Assembly: GCA_028583685.1 (NCBI GenBank)
Contig: JAMXIF010001118.1
Location: 6,925,874-6,989,873 of the forward strand
DNA length: 64,000 nucleotides
Reading direction: 5' to 3'
DNA from: Petaurus breviceps papuanus
Lineage: Eukaryota > Chordata > Mammalia > Diprotodontia > Petauridae
Part shown: positions 51,053-62,240 of the stretch, one piece after another
Layout: the number at the start of each line of letters is the position of its first letter
Position numbering within the stretch: position 1 is the first letter of the stretch
Translations under genes and position numbers: made by a program
The notes under the pieces: model-generated
What the model saw: only the letters and a program-made list of their open reading frames with translations
The model's database searches: none
Told to the model about the DNA's origin: nothing

Positions 51053-51436
51053 GATGTCCCAGCACCGTACCCAGGAACACCTGGTTCGGTGGGGTATGGT
51101 TTACATTGTTTAGAAGACTTTTGGTTGGGCAGAAAAGAAATAAGAAAAATTTCCACTGGGATATGCATAAGAATCCCTAAAAGTCACTTTGGACAGACTT
51201 TACCCAAATCAGGATTAGCAGCTCAAGGAATACATGTATTGTCTGGAGTAATAGATTCTCATTATCAAGGAGAAATTGTTGTAACATTCCATAATTTAGA
51301 TGAAGGGCCCATACAGATTCATAAAAATGATAGGATAGTTCAAGTCATTATTGTTCCTTGTAAAACAATACCACTTGTAAAAACTGACCCTCCTTCCAAA
51401 ATAACTGTCAGAGGAACTGAAGGATTTGGTTCTACT
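51053..51436 (+). pseudogene. ERV dUTPase domain (fossil)
   Basis: All five motif blocks of trimeric dUTPases are visible in order: PGTPGSVGYGL (near 51080), LPKSGLAAQGI (near 51200), GVIDSHYQGE (near 51245), HKNDRIVQVIIV (near 51320) and RGTEGFGST (near 51410). The enzyme hydrolyses dUTP to dUMP and limits uracil in viral DNA. Placement after the integrase core is a hallmark of ERV-L, unlike lentiviruses (between RNase H and integrase) and betaretroviruses (by the protease). Confidence 0.88.
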
Positions 51437-51442
51437 GATAGA

Positions 51443-51604
51443 ATAAAATCAGGAGCTAAAGTATGGGTAAAACAGAAGCCAGATGATGTTCCAAAGGCTG
51501 TAGAGATTATAGCACATGGGAGGGATAACACTGTAACTATTGTTTATTCTGGAGAAGATGATTACAAAATTGTACCCTTAACTCATTTATTCTACCGTGA
51601 GTGA
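51443..51604 (+). pseudogene. C-terminal pol tail, integrase SH3-like (fossil)
   Basis: About 50 residues with the pattern GAKVWVKQKPDDVPKAVEII...DNTVTIVYSGEDDYKIVPL. The alternating short strands and 'G-x-KVWVK' start look like the DNA-binding C-terminal domain of integrase, here after rather than before the dUTPase. The identification is by pattern only. Confidence 0.5.
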
Positions 51605-52081
51605 GGCTACAATAGTCTGGTTATTGTCTCTTTTCTTCTTCTTGACTTTTTGTCTGTTCACCTTGTTTGCTAGATTTGTTTCCGCAGGCTTGGTACCCTC
51701 CACCTGTAGATGCCTGATAGCTTAAGCTGGATGTCACTCCCTGTCTGCAACTGTGATGTGTCACCTTTGGACCTGGCATCAAGCATATTAAGAACTGACC
51801 TCTCAAATGGGATCCCTTGGGACAGGGACAGCTCTACATCCGATTTCAGCAGCAAGTAGCCATGGAAGAAGAGAACTTCACCCCTTACCACAAGATTTTG
51901 TGGCCCCGTTTGTTCAGGGTGGGGGGAATGATGGGGAGCTTGTGCTCAAGCCCCACTGTAAAATATGGTTTTCTGTGTTTATTGTATGCTGTTCTTGTTA
52001 TATTGTTGTGAAATTTTGTTGACACCAGTTATTCCTATGTATTTTTGCCAAGTAAGGGACATGAAAGATCTTGGGGCCGAA
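51605..52081 (+). other. ERV untranslated region before the 3' LTR; no env
   Basis: Only 477 bp lie between the end of pol and the 3' LTR, with no frame above 73 codons, so there is no envelope gene. The last 20 bp (ending gatcttggggccgaa) are only weakly purine-rich for a polypurine tract. Confidence 0.75.
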
Positions 52082-52608
52082 TGTAAGGGTTATGGGATTT
52101 AAAGATCTTCCATGCCCCATTGGACTTGCTGACATAGCAGGAAGGGACATAGCAAGAGGAAGCAGAAGCCAAGCTAGAGTTCCTGCGGTGGCTAGCAGTG
52201 GTGGCAATGGCGGCAGCGGCAGCAGAAGCGTGAACCCCTTTTTGAGTAAGCCAGAATTTCTGCTAAGGACTCCTGCTGAGGACTGCCAGGGGCCAGAGCT
52301 GCTAGGAGCATGCTTCCTGGACGCTGGGTGGTTGCTGTGAGTCGGGAGAGAAGGACCTTTGCCTGAGGTAGCCTGTTCTGTTTTAAAGGCTTGAGAATGT
52401 GGGTGCTTTCTACTTTATCTACCTGTGCCAATTTCATAACTACTCTGATGGCTTTGACTTTCTGGTTTTGGGACTCAGTCTTTTGGTATTTTAATAAATG
52501 TTCTAGCTTATTCCCCCATAAAGAAAGCCTGATATATTTTGTGATTGATAATTACATCAGCATATCTGTAATTTCCATAGGCATTGTGAATATTGCATTG
52601 CTGATACA
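52082..52608 (+). repeat. ERV 3' LTR
   Basis: Same ends as the 5' LTR (tgtaaggg...ctgataca), 527 bp. AATAAA at 52493-52498 is the likely polyadenylation signal. 15 bp shorter in the triplet-rich stretch. Confidence 0.95.
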
Positions 52609-52613
52609 TGCTC
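52609..52613. repeat. ERV target-site duplication, right copy
   Basis: tgctc, matching 46082-46086. Confidence 0.93.
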
Positions 52614-52744
52614 TTACTCGCTGTGCCACCCCCTCATTTATGTGTTTATACATGTGTGTATGTATTTTTTCAACGAGCAGTAGCTTTCTAACTCACTTTT
52701 CTTCATTGCTCAGATAACCTTCCCTTATACTTGAATCTTTGTCC

Positions 52745-53020
52745 TTCTTTGAAGCAGTTAGTGACACTGCAGTTAGAGAACTGAGTCTGGAATCAGGAAG
52801 ACCTGAATTCAAATACAGTCCCAGAAACTTCCTAGCCATGTGGTCCTGAGTAAGTTATTTAACCTCTGTCTGCCCCAGTTTCCTCAACTGTAAAGTGGGG
52901 AGTATAAAAATAGCACCTACCTCACAAGGTTGTTGTAAGTATCAAATTATACAATATTTGTAAAAGTGTTTAGCACAGTGCTGGTACATAGTAGGAATAA
53001 TATAAATATTTACTTTCCCT
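52745..53020 (+). repeat. MIR-type SINE, near full length
   Basis: tRNA-like head ('gtctggaatcaggaagacct'), core ('ccatgtggtcctgagtaag', 'cccagtttcctcaactgtaa') and tail ('ctcacaaggttgttg', 'gtgtttagcacagtgctgg') in consensus order. Confidence 0.88.
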
Positions 53021-53599
53021 ATGTATTTTATCAGTCAACTCTTTTCCCTGCTGAGAGCCATGGACACATTCATTAATTCCCCTTTTCCAATCCTCCTGTA
53101 TTCAGCAAGATTGTCATAACTTTCAGACTTGCATTCCTCTTTCCAAAGAATTTTCCCAGCATATTACAATTTTCAAATCCATTTTTTTAATCTAACTTAA
53201 ACATTCTGGAGAAACAATTATTTCTCCAATTATTGGACACTAAAATCAAACAAAAAAGAGGTTTTTCTTTCATCTGTGTCAAACAGTAATTAATAAGCAG
53301 TTAGTAAAAAAATAAATTAATGTACAAGAGAATAAATAAATGAAATATTTAATTTGATGTCATAGGTTTTATTAAGACTTATTAGTTTGGAGCTTAAGTT
53401 TGGAATTTGGTTCTGCTAAATAACAACTTATTCAAAAGACTGGAAGTAGGGTAGAGGTGGGCAAAGGGAGGACAGTATTGTATATTAATATTTATTTCTC
53501 TGGAAAAATCCAGAAACTAGAAGAAACTGTGATGGTGGAGGGCATTAATGGTAAAGATAAGAAAAGACAAAATGACATTGTTGATTATTGGGGGTAGGA
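53021..53599. other. Unassigned AT-rich sequence
   Basis: Nothing recognised. Confidence 0.4.
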
Positions 53600-54585
53600 G
53601 GGGAGGATAGCCAAGATGGTGGAGAATAGGCAGGAACTCACCTAGGAACCCCAAATTCCCCTCCACATAACTTTAAATAATGCTCCCAAATGAATTAAGG
53701 AATGGCAGAAATGGAGGGGTGAAAAATTTCTAGCCTAGGACAATTTAAAAAGATTGGCAGGGAAGAACCGTCATAATGGGATGAGAATAGAGTACAGTAT
53801 GGGCAATGCTGCAGAAAACCATTAGTAAGCCTGATGGGAAACTAAATAAGTCATGGAGGCAGCAAATTCCAGAGCTCTCAGACAATAGAAGCAGGTCAAA
53901 CAACTGATTAGAAGATTACAGTCGTCCTTCTTCTGGCACTGGATACAAGACTCTGTTGCACTGCCCATTTGTGGATTCAGGTCATAGTCCTAGGGCAAGG
54001 AGGAGCACTAACATACAAGAGACTGCAGTCACAGGATAGTGAGGACCATGGTCACAGTTCCAGGGTAGAAAAGAATGCTTGTGGTCACTCACAGACCAGA
54101 GAATGTGCCACTTCTTCTTAGATCATACCATGTTGAAAGAACTGATCATTTACAGATTCCCAGAACTGGTTATAAAAATAACTGCCAAAAAACTTGAACC
54201 TTAGCACAATGCCCTCTCATCCCTAAGAACAGAATTCAGCTTTAACATAGAGTTAAAAGACAAGAGTCTTTTCCAAGACTGGAAAAATGAGAAAACAATT
54301 TTTAAAAACTTGACCATAGAAAGTTACTATGGTGACAGAAGCACAATCTCAAAAGAAGATAACAAAGTCGAAACTGCTACATTCAAAGTCTCAAAGAAAC
54401 AATGAGAATCGGTCTCAGAACTAAAAAGAATTTCTAGAAAAGCTCAAAAAGGAGTTTAAAAATAAAATAAGAGAGGTAGAGGAAAAATTGTGGAAATAAA
54501 TGACAATCATACAACAAAAACATGAAAAAAGTCAATGGTTTGGTAAAGGAGTACAATGCCATGGATGAGCAGCTTTCCAGAAAAA

Positions 54586-55797
54586 TGCTACTGTAAAAAG
54601 CTTTTAAGTTTCTAATTACACAGTATAGTGAGCACTCTATTCCATAACAAATCAAAGCAAAACATTCACAGTAAATCAAAGTACAGCATTCACAATATTA
54701 CAACCTGTCACAGAAAATCAAAATATAGCATTCACAACAACTTATCACAGAAAATGGCCACATAGTTTCCACTACAGTGATCACAAAATTTTGAACTAAG
54801 AACAATCATTTAGTACCTCAAGAATTCACAAAATCTTTAATTAAATCACAAAGTACAATAGTCAAAGTTTTCCACTCATGGGGCATACTAGGTTACAAAT
54901 CAATTACTTATTCAGTCATCAATCACTAAGTACAATCATTTACTTAATCAATCATCTTTCATTAAAATACACAGACCCTCTACCCCTAGGTCACTAGTAA
55001 ATTTACAATTTCTCAGTCAGTACACAGTATCCCAAGAAAGTCTTCTTTCAACTTGACTCAGGTGGTTTCTTGGATTTCCTTTCCTTTCCATGGTCCCAGA
55101 TCCTACCTGAATTCACCAAACTGTCAACCAAGTTTAAAGGCAGACAGCTCCCAGGTCCTTGTCAAGCTCTCTGTGCAGTTCCTGCTCCACAGTGTCCAGT
55201 CCATCTCAAATCCTTCACAGTCTCTGTTCCTGGGAAGGCAAGGCTTAACAAAGCCACCAACAGGTTCATACAGATCCAGCATCACAATCATGCTTCCTCA
55301 GTCTTCAGCAGCTCTGGCTGGCCCTTGAAAATCCTCAGCAGCTCTAGCTGGCCCTCAGCTCTGATTGGCTCATTAGAAATTCTTAGCAACTCTGGCTGGC
55401 CCTCAGACTCAGCAGAAGTTTCAACTGGTTCACAGAATCAAAATCAATCCATCCAGGTTTTCAAAATCAAAATTATTCTCTCCAGCCTGGGAGGGACTTT
55501 TCTCTTCAGTCTCCTTGGCTCCTCTTCAGCCTCTCCCGTGGCAGCAGCTTCTGCCTCCACAGCGTCTGTTTCAGGAAGATCTAACTCTCCCTCTCCGGGG
55601 CTTTCCTCATATACACACAGCATTAGCTTCCTGTTTCAGCCAACCCCTTCCTGTTATGTCAGCAACAGGAAACAGGAGTTCATACCTTCTGTTTCCCCAA
55701 CAGAGGCTTGATCAATTACTAAGTGCTAAGTACCTACTACCTTTGCCAACACAAAGGAATCTTCAAATTCAAATTACATTACCATTACAAGGAGGCA
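54586..55797 (-). mobile_element. LTR-like insertion (probable solo LTR), about 1.2 kb
   Basis: A block foreign to L1 between matching L1/HAL1 ORF1 sequence. Minus-strand ends are tgcctcct...cagtagca (TG...CA). Flanks are A-rich (gaaaaa left, tgaaaaa right), so a target duplication is possible but not clean. The middle, near 55500-55610, is GC-rich, as promoters of LTRs often are. The 213-codon plus-strand frame at 55070-55711 runs antisense to the presumed LTR and is Ser/Pro-rich and low in complexity; I do not regard it as a gene. Family not recognised. Confidence 0.55.
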
Positions 55798-56002
55798 TGA
55801 AAAAATATTAAAGTAAAATAACACCTTATAAAACAGAATAGGTCAAATGAAAAAAGAGGTACAAAAATTCACCAAAGGAAAAACTTCTTAAAAAGTAGAA
55901 TTGGTTACAGGAAAAAGGAGTTACAAAAGCTCACCAAAGAAAATCATTCCTTGAAAATTAGAATTAGATAAGTGGAAGCTAATAACTTCATGAGATATCA
56001 AG

Positions 56003-56183
56003 AAACAATAAAACAGGGGGAGCCAGGTAGCACACCAAGTAAGAGCACCGGCTCCAGTGTTGGGATGACCTGGATCAAATCCAGGCTCAGATACTCAGCA
56101 CCACACCCAGAAATAATAACTGGCCATGTAACCTTGAGCAAGTTACTTAACCCCAATTGCTTAAAAAAATAAACAATAAAACA
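56003..56183 (+). repeat. SINE family B with perfect 13-bp target duplication
   Basis: 'gagccaggtagcacaccaag' to 'caagttacttaaccccaatt' and an A-rich tail. aaacaataaaaca lies at 56003-56015 and 56171-56183. Inserted in the ORF1 remnant. Confidence 0.95.
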
Positions 56184-58503
56184 AAACCAAAAGAATGAAA
56201 AAAAATAGAAGAAAATGTAAAATATCTCATTGGAAAAACCACTTACCTGAAAAAGAGAAACAAGAGACATAATTTAAGAATTATTGTACTACTTGAAAAC
56301 AATGATGGAAAAAAGAACCTAGATATCCTCTTTCAAGAAATTATCATGGAAAACTGCCCTGTATTCTAGAACCAGAGGGTAAAACAGAAATTGATAGAAT
56401 CCACTCAACATATCCTGAGATTCCAAAATGGAAACTCATAGGAACATTGTAGCCAAATTCCAGAGCTTTTGGAATTTGTAAAATATTGTAAGTAGTCAGA
56501 AAGAAGCAAATGTCATGGATGCCGAGTCAGGATAACAAAAGACTTAGCAGCTTTTACCTTAAAGGAATTCAGGGACATTCTATATGACATTCTAGAGGAC
56601 AAAAAAGCAAAGATTGCAACCAAGAATCATCTACACAGCAAAACTGAGTATAATCCATCAAGGAGAAGAAAAGATATTCAATGAAATGGAGAATTTTCAA
56701 GCAATCCTTATGAAAAGACAGGAGCTGAATAGAAAATGTGACTTCCAAATCCAAGACTCATGAGAAGCATAACAAGGTAAATAGGAAAGAAAATTCATAA
56801 AAGATTCAATAAGGTTGAATGTTTACATTCCTACATGAGAAAATTATACTTGTAAGTGATAGGAACCTTCTCATTAGGGTAGTTAAAAGGAGGATAAATA
56901 GATAGAGGGCAAGGCTATGAGTTAAATATGATAGTATGATATCTAAAAAAATAAAATTAAGGGTTGAGAAAGAGGAATGCACTGGAGGAAGGGGAAAGAG
57001 AGAGGCAGAATGGGGTTAATTACCTCACATGAAGAGGCACGAGAGATCTATTACAGCAAACCAGAAGATGAGGAATGGGTGGAACAGAGTACTTGAATCT
57101 TAACTTCATTGGAATTAGCTTACAGAAGAGAGAATATACTTAGTTGGCTAGAAAGGCTGTATTGGGGGAAGCAGTAAAGAGAAGCAAAAGACTATTGAGG
57201 ATGGACGGATGAAAGGAGAGAGTCCATAAATGGGGTAAAATAAGATGAAGGGAAATGCACAGTCACTGTAACTGTGAAAAATATTATAGCAAGTTTCTCT
57301 GAAAAATGCCTTATTTCTCAAATGTATAGAGAACTAGGTCAAATTTATAAAAAATAAGAGCCATTCCCCAATTAGCAAATAGTCAAAGGATATGAACAGG
57401 CAGTTTTCAAAGTAATCAAAGCTATAGTGATATTAAAAAAATACTCAAAATCGCTATTGACTAAGGAAATGAAAGTTAAAGCAACTCTGTGTTACCACCC
57501 CACACCTATCAGATTGGCTAAGATGACAGAAAAGGAAAATGATGAATGTTGGAGGGAATGTAGGAAAAATTAGACATCAATGCATTGTAGGAGAAGTGAC
57601 CTGATCCAAATATTCTAGAGAGCAATTTTAAACTTTGTCCAAAGGGTTATAAAACAGCACATATCCTTTGATCCAGCAATGCCACTACTAAAGATAAAAA
57701 AGAGATAAAGAAGTAAAAAGGAAAAGGACCTATGTGTATGAAAATATTTATGGCAACTCTTTTAGTGTTGGTAAATAATTGGAAATTGAAGAGATGCCCA
57801 TCAGTTACGGAATGATTGAACAAGTTGTGGCATATTATTGTGATGGAATACCATTGTACTATAGTAAATAATGAGCAGGATGCTCTCAGAAAAACCTGGA
57901 AAGGCTTACATGAACTTATGCAAAGTGAAATGAGCAGAAACAGAAGAACATAATACATAGTAACAGCAATATTTTATGATGATCAACTGTGAATAACAGC
58001 TGTTCTCAGCAATATAATGATCTAAGACAATTCCAAAGGACTAATGATGAAAAATGTTATGCATTTCCAGAAAAAGTACTGAAGGAGTCTGAATGCAGAT
58101 TGAAGCATAAATTTTTTACTTTCGTTTTTTTTCCTTTTAATCTGTTTCTTTCTTTCACAACATGACTAATATAGACATTTGTTTGTGTCATTGCAACATG
58201 TATAACTTGGATCAGGTGCTTACCATCTCATGGAAAGGGAAGTGAAGGGAGGGAGAATGGGAGAAAAAAAATTGGAACTCAATAAATTTTTTTAAGTATA
58301 TTAAAATAATTTTACATGTAATTGGGGGAAAATAAAATATTAAATTTGTGTATATATGTATATACCTTAAAGGGTGTCATTGTCATCAGAGTATATCACA
58401 GGCTGCCTAGACGGAAAGAAGGAAGAGGTGATGAGTTAGGAAAATACCACAACTCTATTACAGAGACATAATCTAGCAAAGAGAGAATATCTGGTTCTCT
58501 GTT

Positions 58504-58697
58504 AGAACTTAGTCACTAGGGGGAAGCTAGGTGGCGCAGTGAATAGAGCACCAGCCCTGGAATCAAGAGGACCTGCATTCAAATGTGACCTCAGACATCT
58601 AACATTTCCTAATCGTGTGACCTTGGGCAAGTCACTTAACCCCAGATGCCCTGCCTTTCCCCCTCCAACAAGCAAAACAAAACAGAACTTAGTCACT
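58504..58697 (+). repeat. SINE family A with perfect 14-bp target duplication
   Basis: 'aagctaggtggcgcagtgaa' to an A-rich tail. agaacttagtcact lies at 58504-58517 and 58684-58697. Confidence 0.95.
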
Positions 58698-58839
58698 GAC
58701 AAAATAAAGTCTTTGAGGTTCCTTTAATAATAGTTCAACCCTCCATAAGGTTGGGGAACTAATAAGAGGAACTTATCTCACCAGCAAAGAGACACAGAAA
58801 TAGCAGGAGCCTGGAAACAGCAAATATTCCATGATAAAT

Positions 58840-60660
58840 TTTGTCATAGAAAAAGAGTAAAGTTCAGCAAAATCGAAAATGCACTCTAGATTTCAAGAGA
58901 GCAGATCTCAAAGAGAACATCAAAATGATAAAAAAAAAAAAAGATGCTAAAGAGTAAAATTCTACAGGGAAAGTCATTCCCAAGAGATATAATAAGATCT
59001 TGAGTATAATATTCTGAAGTCACAAGAGAAAACAAATTCAGTGAGGAGAAAAGCAGGAAAGTTTTCTAAAGAAATGGTTGCTGAAGCCCATGGAATTCAT
59101 GAATCAACTTAGATTGTTAAAAAGACAAGAGCAAAAGAGAGAAACAAGCAGAGCTGAGGCTGAACACAAAAAGGGTCCCCCTAAAGTGTCCTATAACTGG
59201 TGTTATGAATGTTAAAAGTAAAAATGAGTTAAAGCTGATGAGGAAAGCTGTAAACAACAAAAAGTGAGAATTGTTTTGTGATGTGGGGAAAAGGGCGTCA
59301 AAAAGGAATGATATAGGTGAATGATACAATGAAAGACAATAGTAAAAAACCAGAGTTGCTTCACTCTTGTTTTGCTCTTGTATTATTTAACAAGGAGAAT
59401 AATGAATAAAGTTAACAAAGGATTGAAAATCAAGATAAAGTTGGGAGTTAAGTTGGGAAATAGGAAGTGAAACACAATAGCTGCCATTGAGCTAAAATCA
59501 CCATCAGGCCAAGAACTATATACAAAGGTGCTGGAAAGACCTAGTTAATGGGAATGCTGGACTGCTATCGTGGATCTCTGAAAGATTATGGTTAAAAAAA
59601 AAAGAAAGATTTCCCAAGCATGGAGAAGGAAAATGTCCTGATTTTAGAAAGATAATTTAATTTAAATGGTCTAGTAAGTTTGAATGAATCCTGGAAAAAT
59701 TCTAAAACATACTACAAATGGGATAGTAAGCAGTCACAACAAAAAGACAGAAGAGTTTCATTAAAAACAGGTCATACAGATAAAATTTCATTCCTTTCTT
59801 TGATAGGGTTATTAGAATAGTAGTTATGCAATAGATAAAGTTTTTCTAGCTTTTAACAAATCTGGTTTCTAACTCTCTAACAAATTCTCTCTGGTTAGGC
59901 TATAAAAATAGCTACCATTTATTATAGCACTTCAAGGTTACATTTGTTAACTCATTTGATCCTCACAACAAACCTAGGAAGTAAGTGTTATCATTATCCT
60001 CATTTCCCAAATGAGAAAAGTGGAGTACCAAGAGTTAAGTGACTTAATCAAGATCAAACAGCTACTAAGTGTCTGAGTCAGGATTTGAACTCAAATCTTG
60101 GTGACTCCAAGTGCCACATTGTATCCACAGCACCATATAACTGCCTCTGCCAATCTTTCCGTGGTCTGCTATGGAGTCTTGTGCTCATCTAGTCCTGGTC
60201 ACCACACTGTAGGACAGAGATGAGAGAACATTCTGAAGAGGGCCACTGAAAACGGCAAAAAAACAAAAAAAACAAAAAAACCTCTATCTCATGTCTTGGG
60301 AAGATTAGTGGAAGAAAGTCAGAAACTAAGTCCTAAAAAGAAAAGATTTAGAGGGGCAGAATAATTGTCTTCAAAATACCTGAAGAACTGTTGGATAGGA
60401 GAGGTATTTGATTTGATTTGATTTGCCCCAGAGGACAGTGGGTGTAAGTTACTTAAATTAAAATTTAGGTAAGGAAAAAGTCGAAAAATTGAAAGTGCCT
60501 GCCTTAGGAAATAACATTTACCTGTAATCAGAGGTCAAGAAAATCCTAGATAACAACTTCTCAGATATCTTGTTTAGGGTTTTCAGTGAATTATGGGTAT
60601 GTAATCCAATTTACGAGACTCCTAAAATTGAAATTCTATAATTCTCTGTGACAGAAGTAC
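58840..60660 (+). mobile_element. CR1/L3-type LINE remnant carrying a MIR
   Basis: Recognisable parts in order: a post-endonuclease segment ('ctctagatttcaagagagca', near 58885), the reverse transcriptase start ('aacaggtcatacagataaaa', near 59766, then a worn FDRV region) and the ORF2 end with 3' UTR (60165-60660: 'tcctggtcaccacactgtag', 'ttgtcttcaaaatacctga', 'attctataattctctgtg'). A MIR at 59898-60150 separates the last two. Many stops. CR1/L3 activity in mammals is ancient. Confidence 0.72.
59898..60150 (-). repeat. MIR SINE, near full length
   Basis: Reverse-complement MIR: 'tcctcatttcccaaatgag', 'gttaagtgacttaatcaag', 'agtcaggatttgaactcaa', 'tccacagcaccatataactg'. Confidence 0.9.
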
Positions 60661-62134
60661 ACTAAATCAAAACAAGCCATTCCTTTTTTTTAGTATCTTG
60701 CTGTTTTATCTTATTATGCTATTTGAGGCTATTATGTGTATATGTTTTAATTGAGTTCTGTTTGAAGGTGGGGTATAGAAAATTTTTCTCCCTCAATTAA
60801 ACACATATAAGGAAACTGTCCTTAGTCAGACCACGAGACCAAAACACTATTGCCCTCATGGAAGGATATGCTAACCACAAGGAAAGTCCCTAGAAAGAAA
60901 TATGGTACATTTTTCTAAGCTCATTGGAAACTTATGATTGTGAATCTCGTGGTATAAGATGGTATGAGGGCTATGAGCCCAACTCTCTACATTCTAGCTC
61001 TATCTTTTTTTCCTTATTGACTCAGTTCTCTTTACATGTATTCCTAGCATAAAACAGAATGGACAACTTCTTCCTTCAAAAATCAAGGTCTGGAACTGCA
61101 TTTCTCCCCCAGAACTCATCCTCTGACTTTAAGTTTCTTATGTCTTTTATTCCCCATCCAGGATACTGCTAGTCAAGTGGGTATACATCTCTTACTCCAA
61201 TTTGTGAAGGGCTTCACGATATAGCTTATTTGCAGAATTAATTTGTATCAGTCAGTTCAGTTTACTCTATTTTTCAAACCATATTACATAGTCTCATCAA
61301 AATATCACCAGATAGCAATTTCAATCTACCATGGCCAGCCATCCATCAGTACTGAATCACACAACATTTCTATAGCTTCTTTTCTATTTGTGGTCATGGT
61401 GCATCCTATTTAGGCCCCAGATTGTTCTATTGGTTTTTAGAGTAAATCTATGTTGTTTTTACAGTGTGAGGATTAGTCTATTGATTAGTCTTAGTTTTCA
61501 GATGTGATTCATGGTTAAACACTCATTTACTCACCTATGTACCAGGAGTTTTGTTTATATCCAGTAACTAATGTGGTAAGCTTTATTTACGGTTAATAAT
61601 ATAATGTTAGCAGTCTATTAGCTTAGCAAGCTTCATCCAATTCATGTGTACAAGGTTAGCAAACTTTCTTAGTCACAATGGCCTTTGTGGCTGATAATGG
61701 GGGTTGAAGTCCAGATCACCTGTCCCTAGTATCCCCGTCTACTCATTCCCCGTGAATCTGCCTGGAAAAAATGATCATCTGTAAATAAGACAGACACCCA
61801 GAGATGCAGGCTCTCAAATGGGGTACATATGGTATGTTGTGCCTGAATTACCATCTGTGTGTCTACAGGGCTGCAGGGCTAGGCAGTCACACACTTGTTT
61901 GCCTGTCAGTAATAAATAGTCCTTTGAAGACTTGGGTTTCTTCTCCATGCTTTTTCATTCATGACCTCCTCAAATACAGTGTCCTCCATCTTCATCTTAA
62001 GAGATTTTTCTGATTTCAGTCATAAGGGGAATGCCATTTTCTCCTGTTATCTCCTTCCTCTATTGGTAGTGACTCATGATCCATTATCTCTTAACACTTC
62101 TTGCATTTTGTCTTTCCTTCTATAAAGAATTTGA
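60661..62134. other. Unassigned sequence
   Basis: No gene or repeat recognised. The 69-codon frame at 61804-62013 has no motif. Confidence 0.4.
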
Positions 62135-62240
62135 AAACACTGTATATGAGGATATAAAGACAAAACTGAAATAGTCCCTGCCCTCAGGAAACTTAGATTC
62201 TATCAGTGGAAATAAGGTGCACAACCATAAGTAAGTGGAA
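62135..62240. repeat. Ancient mammalian repeat (L2/MIR age)
   Basis: 'gaggatataaagacaaaact...gtccctgccctcaggaaac' matches the widespread old repeat also seen at 34480. Confidence 0.6.

Larger units (their letters stand above)
46087..52608 (+). mobile_element. Endogenous retrovirus fossil, class III (ERV-L type), no env
   Basis: A provirus-like element with 5' LTR (46087-46628), primer site, gag (about 46642-47810), pro-pol (about 48140-51604), an untranslated region and 3' LTR (52082-52608). The target duplication tgctc lies at 46082-46086 and 52609-52613. A dUTPase downstream of the integrase core and the lack of env fit the ERV-L group. LTRs differ at about 19 of roughly 527 aligned sites by hand count (about 3.6%), plus one length difference in a triplet run. 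At common mammalian neutral rates that suggests roughly 5-10 million years. The coding part carries a few breaks (about four), so it is a fossil, though well preserved. Confidence 0.93.
45942..52646 (-). repeat. SINE family B split by an endogenous retrovirus
   Basis: The 3' part of the SINE (reverse complement: 'tcaattggggttaagtaac', 'ggttacatggcc') lies at 45955-46086 and its 5' head ('ttactcgctgtgccacc') at 52614-52633. The SINE's own duplication tcatttatgtgtt is intact at 45942-45954 and 52634-52646, so the SINE was in place before the retrovirus entered. Confidence 0.95.
53600..58345 (+). mobile_element. HAL1/L1-type element with two later insertions
   Basis: Starts with a worn L1 5' end ('gccaagatggtggagaatag', near 53610) and 5' UTR to about 54300. 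ORF1 (54440-56760) is split by an LTR-like block (54586-55797) and a SINE (56016-56170); EANNFMRYQETIKQ at 55972 parallels EANDFMRNLDAVKQ in the HAL1 at 2-4.9 kb. The post-ORF1 part (56760-57250) also matches that HAL1. From about 57255 the sequence is ordinary L1 ORF2 C-terminus and 3' UTR to 58345, with the rest of ORF2 missing. It is either a chimera or an adjacent L1. ORF1 has stops and frameshifts. Confidence 0.75.

Noticed and set aside
48169-51604. pol region as a domesticated host gene
   Set aside because: It is flanked by paired LTRs and a 5-bp target duplication and carries several breaks, so it is a plain proviral fossil.
51605-52081. Possible envelope gene downstream of pol
   Set aside because: The interval is under 500 bp with no frame above 73 codons and no signal peptide or membrane segment, in line with env-less ERV-L elements.
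55070-55711. 213-codon frame as a host gene
   Set aside because: It lies antisense in an LTR-like block, is Ser/Pro-rich with repeated short phrases such as SSSGWP, and has no recognised domain or gene context.
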